This document shows, one piece after another, positions 18,230 to 29,719 of a DNA stretch of 64,000 nt. The notes beneath the pieces were generated by a model that saw only the letters and a list, made by a program, of their open reading frames with translations, did no database searches and had not been told where the DNA came from. Made by a program: the position numbers and the translations under genes. This DNA comes from Moringa oleifera (taxonomy: Eukaryota > Streptophyta > Magnoliopsida > Brassicales > Moringaceae). How positions within the stretch are numbered: position 1 is the stretch's first letter; every line of letters starts with the position of its first letter. The stretch lies in contig JAJFZO010000168.1 in assembly GCA_021397835.1 (NCBI GenBank), forward strand, positions 3,162,001-3,226,000. The letters are read 5' to 3'.

Positions 18230-20000
18230 AATTTACTACATAAAATTAAGATTTTAGTAATGAAATATTTCGTTGCCAAACTTAAAAAATTCGTTGCTAA
18301 GAGTCTTAGCAATGGACTTACGACAATCAATTTTAATTATTAAAATATTTGTCACAAAAGGTGCCAGCGATAAAATTTTAAAATCTTTCACAAAGTTAGC
18401 CGATAGAATTTTTTTTTTTTTATCGTTGGATTAGAGATGAAAATTTATATCACAAAGCCACCTCGAGTTAGCGATGGAATTCGAAGGCTTGTGATAGATT
18501 TACAATGGGTTATGTGCCATCGTCGAGTCTTTCGATAAACTAGGTGTTGTCAGTAAAGTTTATAGCGAATGGTGGCTATCATTAAGCTTTTATTGGTTTA
18601 ACGATAAACTTTTTTGCCTCTAGTATGTCGCTAAATTGATTAAAAATTTTTAAGAAATAATTTATATTTATATTTAAATTACTTTTTTATTACTTAATTT
18701 TATTTGATTATAATTTATATATTAACACATATTAATGAACACAAAAGTGAAAATTAAATCTAATCTTAATTGTATGTATATAAATTAAATATATAATATT
18801 GTGCTAATCTCTCAATCATATATAAAAAAAAAAACAAAATAAACAAGATTTTTCTAACCACATATTTTATAAGTTAGGCTATTTTTTGATCATATATGAC
18901 TTTTGTAATTTTCATTAGTCCCAGTTGGTCGATCTCAAGCATTAGGTTATATCCAAACTTAACAAGATGAGCTACTATTTTCAATATCTAACTTTTAATC
19001 AACGAAGTTTTATTTCTTTTAAATGGATAATTTTCAAGTAAGAACTTACGGTGATTATCAAACCACGACTACTTATATCTGTTCGGAAGAGTAAATGCAT
19101 CCAAGTCTTCTTTGCTATAAGGATGAGTCATTCTTTCTATTGCATTTTACCCAGACAACATTGAATAAGAAGAAAAATCACTGATGGTCAATATTAGAGC
19201 AGCTTATATTAGAAAATTTTATTTGCATGAGACATCATTTGTCGACATCTCAATCTCCTATAATATTTAGAACTCTATTATCGAATATCACAAATAAATA
19301 TCTAATTTATCTTTAAGCTTAAATGAACTAAAAATTATAATAGTTAAGAACATGTATTCCTCTTCATGCGCATCTACGATAGTAAATTATATGGACTTAA
19401 CTGGTTAAAAAGAATTTTGTTGTTTTGATTGACCAAAACGTTGAAACCCATTGGTGATCAAACATAACCTCATGTTTCTACATTTAATAGTAAAGGATGG
19501 GTAAGTTGATTAAAAATAAACCTAAACGAGAGAATTAGAATAATAACACATTACACTATCTTTAACCTCATGCATATATATATATATATATATATACACA
19601 TTAAATAACATACTACCAAAATCTAATTAATTGCCATTAAACAAATTCAAAACTTTAAATAAGAAATTATCAATTAAAAATTAAATTACAATCAATTTAC
19701 AAACTCATTAGTTAACTTAATAAACTATTAAAATACAGTTAACATTAAATTATATTAACAAATTAAATAATAATTAAAAAAATAGAGCACCCAACACTTA
19801 GAGCCATGGGTGCGCGAAATAGCAGGATGGCGATGATGTCGGGCAACAGCACGGGGAGGCAAGGTGGCCGGCTTGTACAAGTTTGGAAAGGAAGGAGGGC
19901 GAGAAGAGGGAGCGGGCGGGACAAAGAAGAAAAGAGGAAGGGAAACCAACTTTTAATTTGGATTTAATTCTTAATTTTAGATTTTAAAAATTTATCATTA
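18230..20000. mobile_element. probable CACTA (En/Spm-like) transposon remnant
   Basis: From about 18234 a CTACATAAAATTAAGATTTT start leads into some 400 bp of scattered short subterminal motifs: TTCGTTGCCAA, TTCGTTGCTAA, CTTAGCAATGG, TTAGCGATGGAATTC, GTCGCTAAATTG. These are typical of CACTA subterminal repeats (TTAGCGACGGAATT-type). After AT-rich DNA, a GC-rich island at 19795-19950 resembles the GC-rich spot before the right end of CACTA elements. No right terminus or transposase domain is recognisable, so it is truncated or decayed. The limits are approximate. Confidence 0.45.
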
Positions 20001-20335
20001 AGTTTTTAATTTATTTTAAAAATTAATTATATTAAATAAATAAATATTTAATAAAAAAGATATTCATTATCTTCTTAAAAAGGATGACATAGATATTTAT
20101 AACCATATAATAAATGAGTTCTAACAAATTTGTATAATATATATAATTAAATTTAAATATGAAAATTTTAAAATATGGTCAATCAGTCTCGAGATTTAGG
20201 CTCTATTGGATTCACCGCTATCCGCCCGTATCTAGCCGCATTACGAAATGACTCGGGCCCTGAAATGAGCGACAGCAGGTGTTGGTTTAGGCCCGGTCAC
20301 TTCTAAAACGGGGAATAAAACTCTAATGCCCTGTA

Positions 20336-20343
20336 AAACCCTA
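20336..20343 (+). promoter_or_regulatory. telo-box (AAACCCTA) upstream of the helicase
   Basis: AAACCCTA lies about 50 bp before the helicase ATG. Telo-boxes are enriched just upstream of, or in the leaders of, plant ribosomal-protein and ribosome-biogenesis genes, which fits the predicted rRNA-processing role of this helicase. Its activity is inferred. Confidence 0.5.
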
Positions 20344-20391
20344 GGGGTTGTAGCAGGGGATTGCAGCTGACAGTGGAAAACAGAGAAGGTA

Positions 20392-23300
20392 ATGGAGGAA
20401 CAGAAGAAAAGGGGCGTGCCTGTGCTGCCATGGATGCGAAGTCCTGTTGATGTCAGCCTAGCCGAAGAGTCCCCTCTCGACATGGTCCCTTGTCTTGATC
20501 CTAGGTAAGTTATGAACAGCTAATGTTGCATGTAATGTGTTTCAGTTTCATAGTTAGTTTAGTGGTTACTATAACTGCAATGCTGTGTGGTTTCTCAACA
20601 GTTTATAAATGGTAAGGGTTTTTCGTGTGGGTTCTTTGGATGCCTCTGTTTGATCCATTATAAATAAGGTGCTTATAGTTGCAGCATGAAAAAACTTATG
20701 ATGAGCAAGGCGTTATGAAGTTTTAACTGAACTTTAAGAATTGTGGGAAAAGGCCCTAGTGGAGGTTTTTCAATTCGTCTTTTTGTTTTGCCTCCTTTGT
20801 GAGGTTGAAGTGGTTATAATCATCTTAATAGATTAGTTTTTGTTGGGCCTGTTGGATAATTGTGCGTCATTGGACATCATAAAGTGGCAATGGATTGAAA
20901 ATTTGAAAATAGAGAGACAGCTAAAGAAGAAAAAAGATAGTGAGACAGGTTTTGGAAAGAAGGTAGTGGCTAGGAGTTAATAGCAAAGTTGATTTATTCA
21001 GTTTCTTTCCTTCTCTATGTTCCTTCAATGGTAAGGAAGAAGGCCAGCAACCCCCCCCCCCCAAAAAAAAAGAAGAAGAAAAAAGCAGAAAAGTAGAAGT
21101 TTGAAGTAGTTATAGACACCAGCTCCACAAGTAATATGCAGAGTCTGGATGGTGCTGTTTCCTGATTTTGCTTGGCCCTTTGTAGCACTTCATATTTCTT
21201 TAATTTTTTTCTTCTTCCTGAGATATAAAAGGATTTGTTCTTTACTAAACGGTCGTTGGGAACCTTTCTGGATGCTTCTTGATACATAGTTTTCCTCACC
21301 AGTGTTGCAATTTGGGGTCTCTTGTGAGTTATAGTATAATGGAAAGTTCTCTTAAATCAGGTTGAAGCTGGCTTTGCAAAAAATGGGTGTCTCTTCACTG
21401 TTCCCAGTGCAAGTTGCAGTTTGGCAAGAGACAATAGGGCCTGGTGCTTTTGAACGAGATCTCTGTGTGAACTCACCAACAGGAAGTGGGAAAACTTTAG
21501 CTTATGCTTTGCCTATAGTGCAAATGCTGTCAACTCGTGCTGTTCGATGTCTGCGTGCTTTAGTGGTGTTGCCTACTCGTGATTTAGCCTTGCAGGTAAA
21601 CTTCCTTTTATCCTGTGTTTATCTTGTGGCTCTGCGTTGTGCGATATTGCCATTTGGTCACAATAACTCCTTTCTTTCCCCTTTTTCCCCCCGATTTTCT
21701 TTCTTTCTTTCTTTCCTTTTTTGGTGTTATTGCTCCCATCTCATTTATGGTTAGGATATAGAATTTCCGTCCAACAAATTAGACATTAAGGGTGTGCACA
21801 GATTAGGTTTTTGTGGTCAAGCTGGACGGTGGTAAAATAATTCTTTCAACCCTAGCTTAGCCCAACCTGCAACAGATTATGTGAATAATGACTAATCCAA
21901 GCCATGAAAAATCAGGTCAGGCTTGTCTTGGAATCATGTTGTCTTGTGAGAATCAAATCTAAGTTCAAGAGGTGGAGTTTAAGTTGATTCAGGTCAGTTT
22001 GGGTTGGTTGAGTGCACTTCTTTTCTGTAGGAATCACTCAGTGTGTTATATCGATCTTGGTTAAGTTTCAATCAACAACGAAGGAAAATCACACTATGAA
22101 AATTGATATATACATATTTGTCTGTCTGTGTAGATGGGTGGCTGTGTTTGTAAGTGCACATGTTATGTCATTAGTGATGTTGTATGGTAATGGATATGAG
22201 TTCACTGGGTAGGACTGGAAACTCCAACCTACTTTAACTTGTCCCAACTGTAGCCCCACTGAACTTTGAAAAATCCAAAGTCTGGGTTGGCCTTGGGTTG
22301 AGTTGGATTGTCTGGCCAAGTTGCACTCTTATTAGAGATGGGTTCAAAAGTCTTTGTTGTTTATTTTTTTTTAAATCTCATTATGTTCTATTTGGATTCT
22401 CCTCAAGATTCAGAACTTAAAGAGCTAAAAGGTTGATCGAGTATTCTTTTTCCTATTAGAATGCGCCTATCTAACCTTTGTTGCTTGCATTGTTGATCGA
22501 GTATTCTTTTTCCTATTAGAATGTACTTATCTAACCTTTGTTGCTTGCATTGTTAGTAAATCATTGATAAATTATGGTCAAATTTTAGAGCATATTCAAA
22601 GATGCCTGCTTTGTTATCTAGTTCAGGTTAAGGAAGTTTTTGCTGCAATTGCACCTGCAGTTGGCTTATCTGTTGGCTTGGCTGTGGGCCAATCTTCAAT
22701 CGCTGATGAAATCTCAGAACTTATTAAGAGACCAAAGCTTGAGGCAGGCATCTGTTATGACCCAGAAGATCTCTCGCAAGGCCTACAAAGTTCAGTGGAT
22801 ATATTAGTAGCAACCCCAGGAAGGCTTATGGACCATATCAATAACACTAAGGGTTTTACACTAGAGCATCTATGTTACCTTGTAAGGAGCCTATCCTAAT
22901 TATAATATACATCCTTTCTTTTTCATTTTTTTGTGGATATGTCATTTCAGCATTTGTATAGATCCAGTGTTCTTATTCCCAAAACATTATCAATTAGGTT
23001 GATATATTGTACAGAAGCTGGACTTTCTGAGAGATTCAGTGCTCTCAGTTATCTCTGTACAGCATGATGCTTATATATAGAGAGTGGGTCTTCACTACAA
23101 CATGGTTTACATTGATACCTTCCACTGATGGGCTTTCAATTATCTTGATGTTACATCGAAGAGAGTACCTTTTACTGGATATCAAATAGATTGAAAATTT
23201 TAATTCAAGTGGTTAAACTGATATTAATTGTATGGAAGCACCAAAGGAGTCTGTTAACATTTTTGGTTTTGAGTCTGTTCTGGCATTTTAAAACATGTGC

Positions 23301-26300
23301 TGATGAGTTTGACTATTTAGGTGATTGATGAAACAGATCGATTGCTTAGGGAGGCATACCAGTCCTGGCTACCAACTGTGCTTCAGTTGACTGGCTCTTA
23401 TGATGAAAATCTCTTTACTCATGCCAATGCTCTTCCTACAATATTTGGTTCTTTAAAAACCATAAGGAGATGGTGAGTTCTACATTTGTTTCCTTCATTT
23501 GTTGTATCCTCACTTCGAATGTCAGGGAGAAAGCATCTTCTTGGACACCATGCTACATTGAGACTGTAGCTCGCCATCTCCACTGGATGTATTTCCTGAT
23601 GTTCAACCATATTTAGTTTTTGATGGCATTATTTTTCTTCTCCTATCAGCGTACTTCTGCACATTCATTTGCACACTTACGTTTGGGTAGAGCGTATATC
23701 TGAAATAATACATCATACATTTGATTGTAAACTGTTTGTTTAATCTCTGAGGTGGTGTGCTTTGTATTTTGTTCTCTTTTTTTGATGGGTTGTGTAATTG
23801 CTCTGTTTCCACCTTATTCATTTTTGAGCCACTGAAAAATCATTTGTGCTCAGATCTGATCTTTCTAACCAACAAAGCAGCCAATATCTTCTCAGACTTC
23901 CACTGAGTGCAAATCCTTCAGCCATATGTCTCTTAAACACTTGAAATATGATAAAGGAGGCAGAAACATAGCACAGGATCTTGTTCACATCTCAAGATGT
24001 GTAAATCTTCTGGTTTGCTTTACATTGGTTTTAGTAGTGATCTGCAGCCATTTGCATTTAGGTTTTCTAGATTCTATGGATAGCATGATGACCTAAATGA
24101 ACTCCTGCTTTCGTCATCTGTTTCTAATTGATGCTGAAATATCATTTAGCCATTTCTACTGGTACGTCTGGGGATGATTGATGTAATGACTGTATTACAT
24201 GATGAAAATGAATTACACTGTCTCTATCTAGTGCTATTTATAAATATTAAATCACATCGTTTGGCCTTTTTATGTCTAGAGTTGCTTGTAATGGTTTCTT
24301 CAAATATTCTACAGTGGAATTGAAAGGGGTTGCAAAGGTAAATGTTACCCCAGGCTTGTGAAAATGGTTTTGTCAGCCACGTTAACCCAAGATCCAAGCA
24401 AGCTAGCTCAACTTGACCTTCATCACCCTTTATTCTTGACAACTGGAGAAAGACGTTATCAGCTTCCAGAAAAATTGGAATCTTATAAGCTGGTATGCCA
24501 TCTTAATGATTCCAATTTGTGCCCTTAGAGCAATTCAATTAGTAACTAATTAAAGCTGCCTTTTGATATGGGTTTTGAGAGTTACTTCTGATGCTGTTAC
24601 ATTTCCTGTCTAAATAAACTTGGTCGATTCTCCATAAGTTGGAAATTTAGTATGAGGAAATTATCATCTTATGTCTAGCTGAAGCAACAGAAATGACATA
24701 TAAAATCAGTGAAATTTCAAATGTGCAAGAATTGAATTGGTATAGAAGAAATTTGAGAGTACTGAGACATCATAAGTATAGAAGGTTGGTTGGGTAAATC
24801 ATCTTCTGCTAATCTTTAAAGGAGTACTTATCATTTGTGTTTCAGAGCTAATCTGTTGGTACCAACTTTTGAAGCTTCAGTTTGAAGAGAGAAAGGCCAA
24901 AAATTCTGATTATAAGCAAAATTGTTTGTGCTCTATAACTTAGCTAGCTGGCAATTGTTATTGGTCTCTTTGTCCACACTGTTAAATTCCCATATCCTTT
25001 TACAGATCTGTGAATCAAAACTGAAGCCAATATATTTGGTTGCTCTTCTACAAAGTTTAGGAGGGGAGAAGTGCATTGTTTTCACATCATCTGTGGAGTC
25101 AACTCATCGGCTTTGCACCTTACTAAATTTTTTTGGTGAGCTGAATGTAAAAATCAAGGAGTATTCAGGTCTCCAACGTCAATCTGTAAGAAGGTAATTC
25201 CTGAACTAAGTTACTGAATATCTATGTTAAAGTGTGTCTGATATCTTCTGAACTCTGAAAATAGAGAATCTTGCTAACAGATGAACTTTTAGCCTCTAAA
25301 TTGCTTTTACTGACTGAATGAACATTCCCAGCATAATTTACTATCAGAATTATGTTGTGAAAAGGAAATATCCTTTGGCACTGAAGACCTGCCACCATAT
25401 TGTTGATGGTCTGCTGCCACAGATTTCATTTCTTGACTGATTTACTAAGCCCTGAGATTAGCTGTCTGTAAACACACATCTGTAAAGATTACGAGATCTT
25501 ACTTGACATAAGTGAGTTAGACCTGTCTGAGCACACTTACAATGATATTGAACATCCTCTCAGCTGCTTCTTTGCTGAGAAACTTAAATAAAATTTTCAT
25601 TACCATTACAAAGAGGTATGGAGATGAAGGGTATCCCTGTCTGAGTCCCTTTTACAATGAAACCATTCAACTATAGAGCCATTAATGGATATTTTGCACT
25701 TTGTGATATGGTGATAAATGCAGCTGATAAATTCAGCAGGAAATTCCACAAGCCTTCAGGATTGTCAAAATGAAATTTGATGCAACCTTCATGTTCATCT
25801 TTAATGGCATAATACCTGGGAGAGGTATCCTTTTTTGTGATAGTTTTTAAGTAGCTTCTGAGTCAGCAAGATTACTGTGTCTCTGCCTTCTGCAAATACC
25901 TACTACTTATAACTAATGCAAGAAGGAAAGCACTTTTTTAAAGCATTTTTGTAATGCTCTTTGTAATACATCTATACATAATGTTGCAACCAGAAACAGG
26001 CCTGAAATCAATCACTTTTGTATGATGCTGTTTTTGAGGACTAAGGTAATGATGGTTACATTTACCTCGCCTAGGTGTTTGCTATTGTTAGTAATATTAC
26101 TGCATTAGTAGAATCTGACCAACTAAGCTCGATGAAGCATTGAAAACTCTGTTCTCATACCATCTGGCCTTGGAGATTGGTTATTTCTGAAATTAGATAT
26201 GAATTCTCTTATTTTCTTCCTTGTAAGTCAAAGCAGCATGGTCAGCTTCAGACAGAATAAAATTTAGAAGTTCCTTAAAGTGGTTATCACCACCTAAACA

Positions 26301-28445
26301 CTTTAGACTTATTCTTTGGAGAATGCTGTGTTGCATTCTTAACTTGTTGGAAGTCCTTCAATCTTTTGCAAGTAGCAGCATAAAGGACTTAAAAAATTGT
26401 TAAAAGCCCTTCGAGCATTGACTACCCTGAAAATAATTGGTGTTTCTATTTTCCTCATGTGATCAGTATACTCTAGATATAAAAAATTCACACACATATA
26501 ATGATGTGGATACTTGTTTCTTACTTGAATAGCATGTTTAATAGATCTACACGTTTATGGGAGGTTGTTTAGAATAATTTCATCATATTGGTTGTTAATG
26601 AGAATGAACTTTGTACTACAGCAAGACGCTGAAGGCCTTCAGGGAAGGGGAGATGCAAGTACTTGTTTCCTCTGATGCCATGACGCGTGGAATGGATGTT
26701 GAAGGTATAAGAAATGTTATTAATTATGATATGCCAGCATACATAAAGACCTACATTCATCGAGCTGGTAGAACAGCAAGAGCAGGCCAGATTGGGCGCT
26801 GCTTCACATTGCTGCGTAAGGATGAGGTATGTTTGCATCCTCTTGTTTGTTAGAGTGGCAAGAAGTAGTTCTTCAACTCACTGTTTTTAGTGTGGGCTGC
26901 AAGTTGGCTGGGAGAAGAAACCTTTGTTCAAGCTCCATGCTGGCTTTTCAGTAATTTCTGTACTATTAAGTTCAGAACATTAAATGAGATTTGACCTGTG
27001 CTAAATTTAGGCCATTAAATGTTGCTGTGTTCGTAACAGAGGCTTATGATAGGAATATTCCTTTACTTAGGAGTAATTTGAACCTAATAGACATAAGTTT
27101 GGTTCTGAGAGTTACTTCATCAACTGGTTTTGTGGCTCAGAGCTTATCACTTAAAATGTTTGTACACTGGACCAATTACCCTACCTTGTTCTGCTTTCAA
27201 TTTCAGTTGGTTGATTATTTTAAGTGTTTATGAGATTATTTACAAATTGTAACAAGTCAGCTATTGTTGAATGTTTGTTGAAGTGTTAGTTGTCAATCAT
27301 GGTTGGATGTACATTTCTGCTTGTGAAGAACTTGTTTTCGTTTTCTCTTTAATCGAAAATAAAGTATTAAATATATTTAGCATCAAGGAGGTGTTGCCTA
27401 TATACTAGTTAGTGAGTTAGAAAGTAAAAGTTTCACGAACTTTACAAAGTCCGCCTCATTTACATGAAAATTCCCCACTACCCAGACTACTCAAAAGCAT
27501 CACCCATCTGTCCTTAAAGTTAAGGAGACTGTAACCCTACAGAAACCCTCATCTTCCCCTCCCTCCATGCCATCCAAAAAATAAGTAAAGGGAATGAGGG
27601 ATGCTTGTGAAGAACTTGTTGATTTCATTATATCTGTCACTTGCAACTTAAAAGATGAAAAAAAGTGGAAGAACAAAATTGAATTCAATTCAGTTTAAGG
27701 AGATAGTTGTCATGTTTCTATAAAATTTGACCCTTTGTTCTCTGTTACTTGTTTCAGGTAAAGCGTTTCAAGAAGATGTTACAGAAAGCTAATTATGATT
27801 CTTGTCCAGTTCACTCTGTTCCTGCCAGTTCAATTGAATCCCTTCACTCTGTTTATGTGTCCGGTAATTTCTTGCCTTCTGTGTCTATGATAATTTAGTA
27901 AGCAGATTGTTTTTCTCACCGGTACCCTGGTCTCATGTTGGACATCTATTTCCAGATACCTGCATCTGTTGATTCGGAGTCTTCATAGGTTTTTGGCCTC
28001 TTCTCTAGATTCCTCGATCCCTGTAGTCTTGATTGCTCCCTTTTTTCACTTATTGAGTTATAGGGAGACAGAGAGATTAATCAACTTGGTCCATTTGCTG
28101 AACCCATTCTTTTTTTATCAATGAGATCTTCATAGAACCTCCTAACATGGTAGTTGCATCTTGCATGGAGTGACCTGTAATAGTAATTCGGACTTCATTT
28201 TAAGTACTAGGAGACTTTATGGAATGGAATCTTGCATGGAGATAAAGCATGTCAAAGATAGATTGTGTTTCTTCTCTGCAGTAGATGCATCTTTTAACAG
28301 GTTTCATTTTGATGTACCAGCGCTTGAAAAACTGAAAGAGAAAGTAGAATCAGAAGAATCAAGAAAGCGCAAATTTGGTTTCAAGTCTTCAAAAATAGGC
28401 AAGGGGAAGGGCAAAGACAAGGAAACAGACCGTTCAAATGACTAA
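20392..28445 (+). CDS. RH1: DEAD-box ATP-dependent RNA helicase, RH1/DDX51 group (9 exons, 531 aa)
   Basis: Exons: 20392-20504, 21361-21595, 22627-22881, 23321-23472, 24315-24492, 25006-25193, 26622-26826, 27758-27863, 28282-28445. All junctions are GT-AG and the sum is 532 codons with TAA. Motifs in order: Q-region FPVQ, motif I SPTGSGKT, Ia PTRDLALQ, Ib ATPGRLMDHI, II VIDETD, III SAT, IV CIVFTSS, V TRGMDVEG, VI HRAGRTARAG. The Lys/Ser-rich C-terminus (RKRKFGFKSSKIGKGKGK) suggests nucleolar targeting. Motif II is DETD, not DEAD; as I recall this is also true of plant RH1. The yeast/animal relatives Dbp6/DDX51 act in 60S subunit assembly and 28S 3'-end maturation, so a similar role is inferred. 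The last acceptor could be 28282 (CTGCAG) or three bases later; I chose the stronger site. Introns carry a MITE-like insert, a 60-bp duplication and a LINE. Confidence 0.93.
21788..22334. mobile_element. MITE-like insertion in helicase intron 2
   Basis: A ~545-bp block within the intron begins AAGGGTGTGCAC and ends TTGCACTCTTATTA. The ends are imperfect inverted repeats (AAGGGTGTGCAC versus AAGAGTGCAAC). The interior repeatedly uses GGGTTGG/CCAACC-type words in both orientations, as in plant foldback MITEs that start (T)AGGGGTGTGCA. Target duplication is uncertain (TTA-like). Confidence 0.5.
22432..22551 (+). repeat. perfect-length 60-bp tandem duplication
   Basis: Two adjacent 60-bp units, 22432-22491 and 22492-22551, begin GTTGATCGAGTATTCTTTTT. 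They differ at only three positions, all in the middle (ATGCGCCTAT versus ATGTACTTAT). The unit sits 75 bp before exon 3 of the helicase. Confidence 0.95.
25480..26480 (-). mobile_element. LINE reverse-transcriptase remnant, antisense in helicase intron 6
   Basis: On the minus strand, frame-shifted translation gives plant LINE RT blocks in order from right to left. Around 25890-25840 is ILLTQKLLKNYHKKGY (canonical D-N-I-L-L-x-Q-E-L-x-x-x-Y-x-R-K). Around 25810-25770 is a decayed K-V-D-x-x-K-A-F/Y-D region. Around 25665-25600 is LNGFIVKGTQTGIPFISIPL (canonical F-x-x-x-R-G-L-R-Q-G-D-P-L-S-P-Y-L-F). The RT block is full of substitutions and frameshifts, so it is inactive. The insertion lies opposite to the host gene's transcription, entirely inside the intron. 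The borders are approximate. Confidence 0.7.
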
Positions 28446-29298
28446 AGTTGTACTGAATGATAAGTTAGGTCTGATTTCCTTATAAACAGGTGTTCAGTCT
28501 TGGTGTGGCTATTTCATGATGCAAGAAGGACCTATTTCCTAATGAAAGCGTAAGAGCTAGAAATTGTCAAGCAATGAGGGAGCTTGAATCTTTTCAGCAT
28601 CTGCTTTCTGCAAATGAAATGAAGGCAAAATGAAGTCTAGTACCGTCTCTGAGCTGAATACTTAGACAAGCAAGCAAACAGCTGGTAGCATGGAAGTAAA
28701 GTTTCAGTGTTGGAAAACATGAACTGCTTCAAGTTTGTTTCGTTGCCTGACCATACTATAAGAGATACTTTTTCAGAGCTCACAAATGTTGATACTGTCA
28801 GAAAAACTTAATTGTATAAATACCCTTATGAGATGCCAGATATTTCTATTTATGATGTTTATCATCTTCGGGCTTCAGTGAGACATGTTGGAAAATATTG
28901 TATTGCATTGGCTGATAGTTGTAAACTTGTGTGCCCATGTTTTAGTATCTGTATACCCAATGGTCTTATTTCCTTTCCTTTGAAACTATGCAGAAGCTGA
29001 GCAGGAAATAATTAATAGCAAGGATCGGAAGAGCCAGTTTGAAGCCAAAGGTGATAGTAATTCATGAAATTCTGTACAAGAGAGTATTACAATATAACTC
29101 CCTGGATTCACATACAGACTACTATAATAGGACCTCCTAGTAGCATTAGCACATGCCTGACACAGACTCTCCACAACAGTCATAGCAGGTTTGGGTCATC
29201 AAGCCAATTACTTCGGACTCCATAAGAAAAAAACACAGTAAGAAAGCAAGCTATGGAGCAGCAAAAATGCATCTTCAATACAGAAGGACCAAAGCCCT
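28446..29298. other. helicase 3' flank and intergenic DNA
   Basis: This stretch follows the helicase stop codon and precedes the converging small gene at 29299-29574. I see no coding potential. It presumably holds the helicase 3' UTR and the 3' end of the small gene. No repeat is recognised. Confidence 0.4.
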
Positions 29299-29574
29299 TT
29301 AGTTCTTGAATCTCGAAAAACTGCTTGGAACATCTTTGAAAATGTACTTGGAATTGGTAGAGGCAGCCGTGGCGGTGGCGGTGGCGGCGGCGGAGGTAGA
29401 AATAGAAGTTGGAAAACTCTTGGAAGAAAAAGAAGGCAGAGAATCATTGACACCTACATCTCTTTCCTCTTCATTAATTGTGTCCAAGAGCTTTGCAGTC
29501 CTGTGCCTCATCACAGTCACAAACTGTGGCGGTGCAACCTCTACAAAGAACCTCGCAAGCCTTGCATTTGCCAT
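29299..29574 (-). CDS. small uncharacterised protein with VAP...LDTIxEE core (91 aa), copy A
   Basis: Single exon. I chose MANARLARFF (29574) as start because homology to the other copies begins just after it; an upstream in-frame ATG at 29712 would overlap the TATA region. The core is FFVEVAPPQF, eleven more residues, then LDTINEEE: VAP plus 14 residues plus L-D-T-I-x-E-E, the same spacing as copies B and C. The basic patch VMRHR lies between. The C-terminal half is low-complexity Ser/Ala/Thr (SAAATATATAAST) and ends in FSRFKN. There is no signal peptide or membrane segment. I do not know a function. The antisense strand is also open (29306-29653), but that is a shadow. It converges with the helicase. 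Confidence 0.75.
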   Translation of the reverse strand: MANARLARFFVEVAPPQFVTVMRHRTAKLLDTINEEERDVGVNDSLPSFSSKSFPTSISTSAAATATATAASTNSKYIFKDVPSSFSRFKN

Positions 29575-29697
29575 CTCTCCTTTCTTCTTCTTTTCACTCG
29601 AAAGCTTAAACCAAGGGCATAGAACGATGCAGAAGGCTCGAATGTCTGTCTGAAGAGGAAGGCTTGGTTGTGGATGAGAAGGCAACGGCGAGTGCGA

Positions 29698-29707
29698 GAT
29701 ATATAAA
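29698..29707 (-). promoter_or_regulatory. TATA box of small gene A
   Basis: TTTATATATC on the minus strand, about 125 bp upstream of the chosen ATG. It fits a TATA box with a leader of roughly 95 bases. Confidence 0.55.
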
Positions 29708-29719
29708 GGCAAGTTTAGG

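Noticed and set aside
19755..19949. 64-codon Pro/Arg-rich open frame on the minus strand
   Set aside because: Falls in a GC-rich island within a transposon remnant; no conserved domain and no promoter.
29306..29653. 115-codon plus-strand frame opposite small gene A
   Set aside because: Low-complexity Val/Ala/Glu product is the mirror of the Ser/Ala-rich tail of gene A; lacks the shared core.
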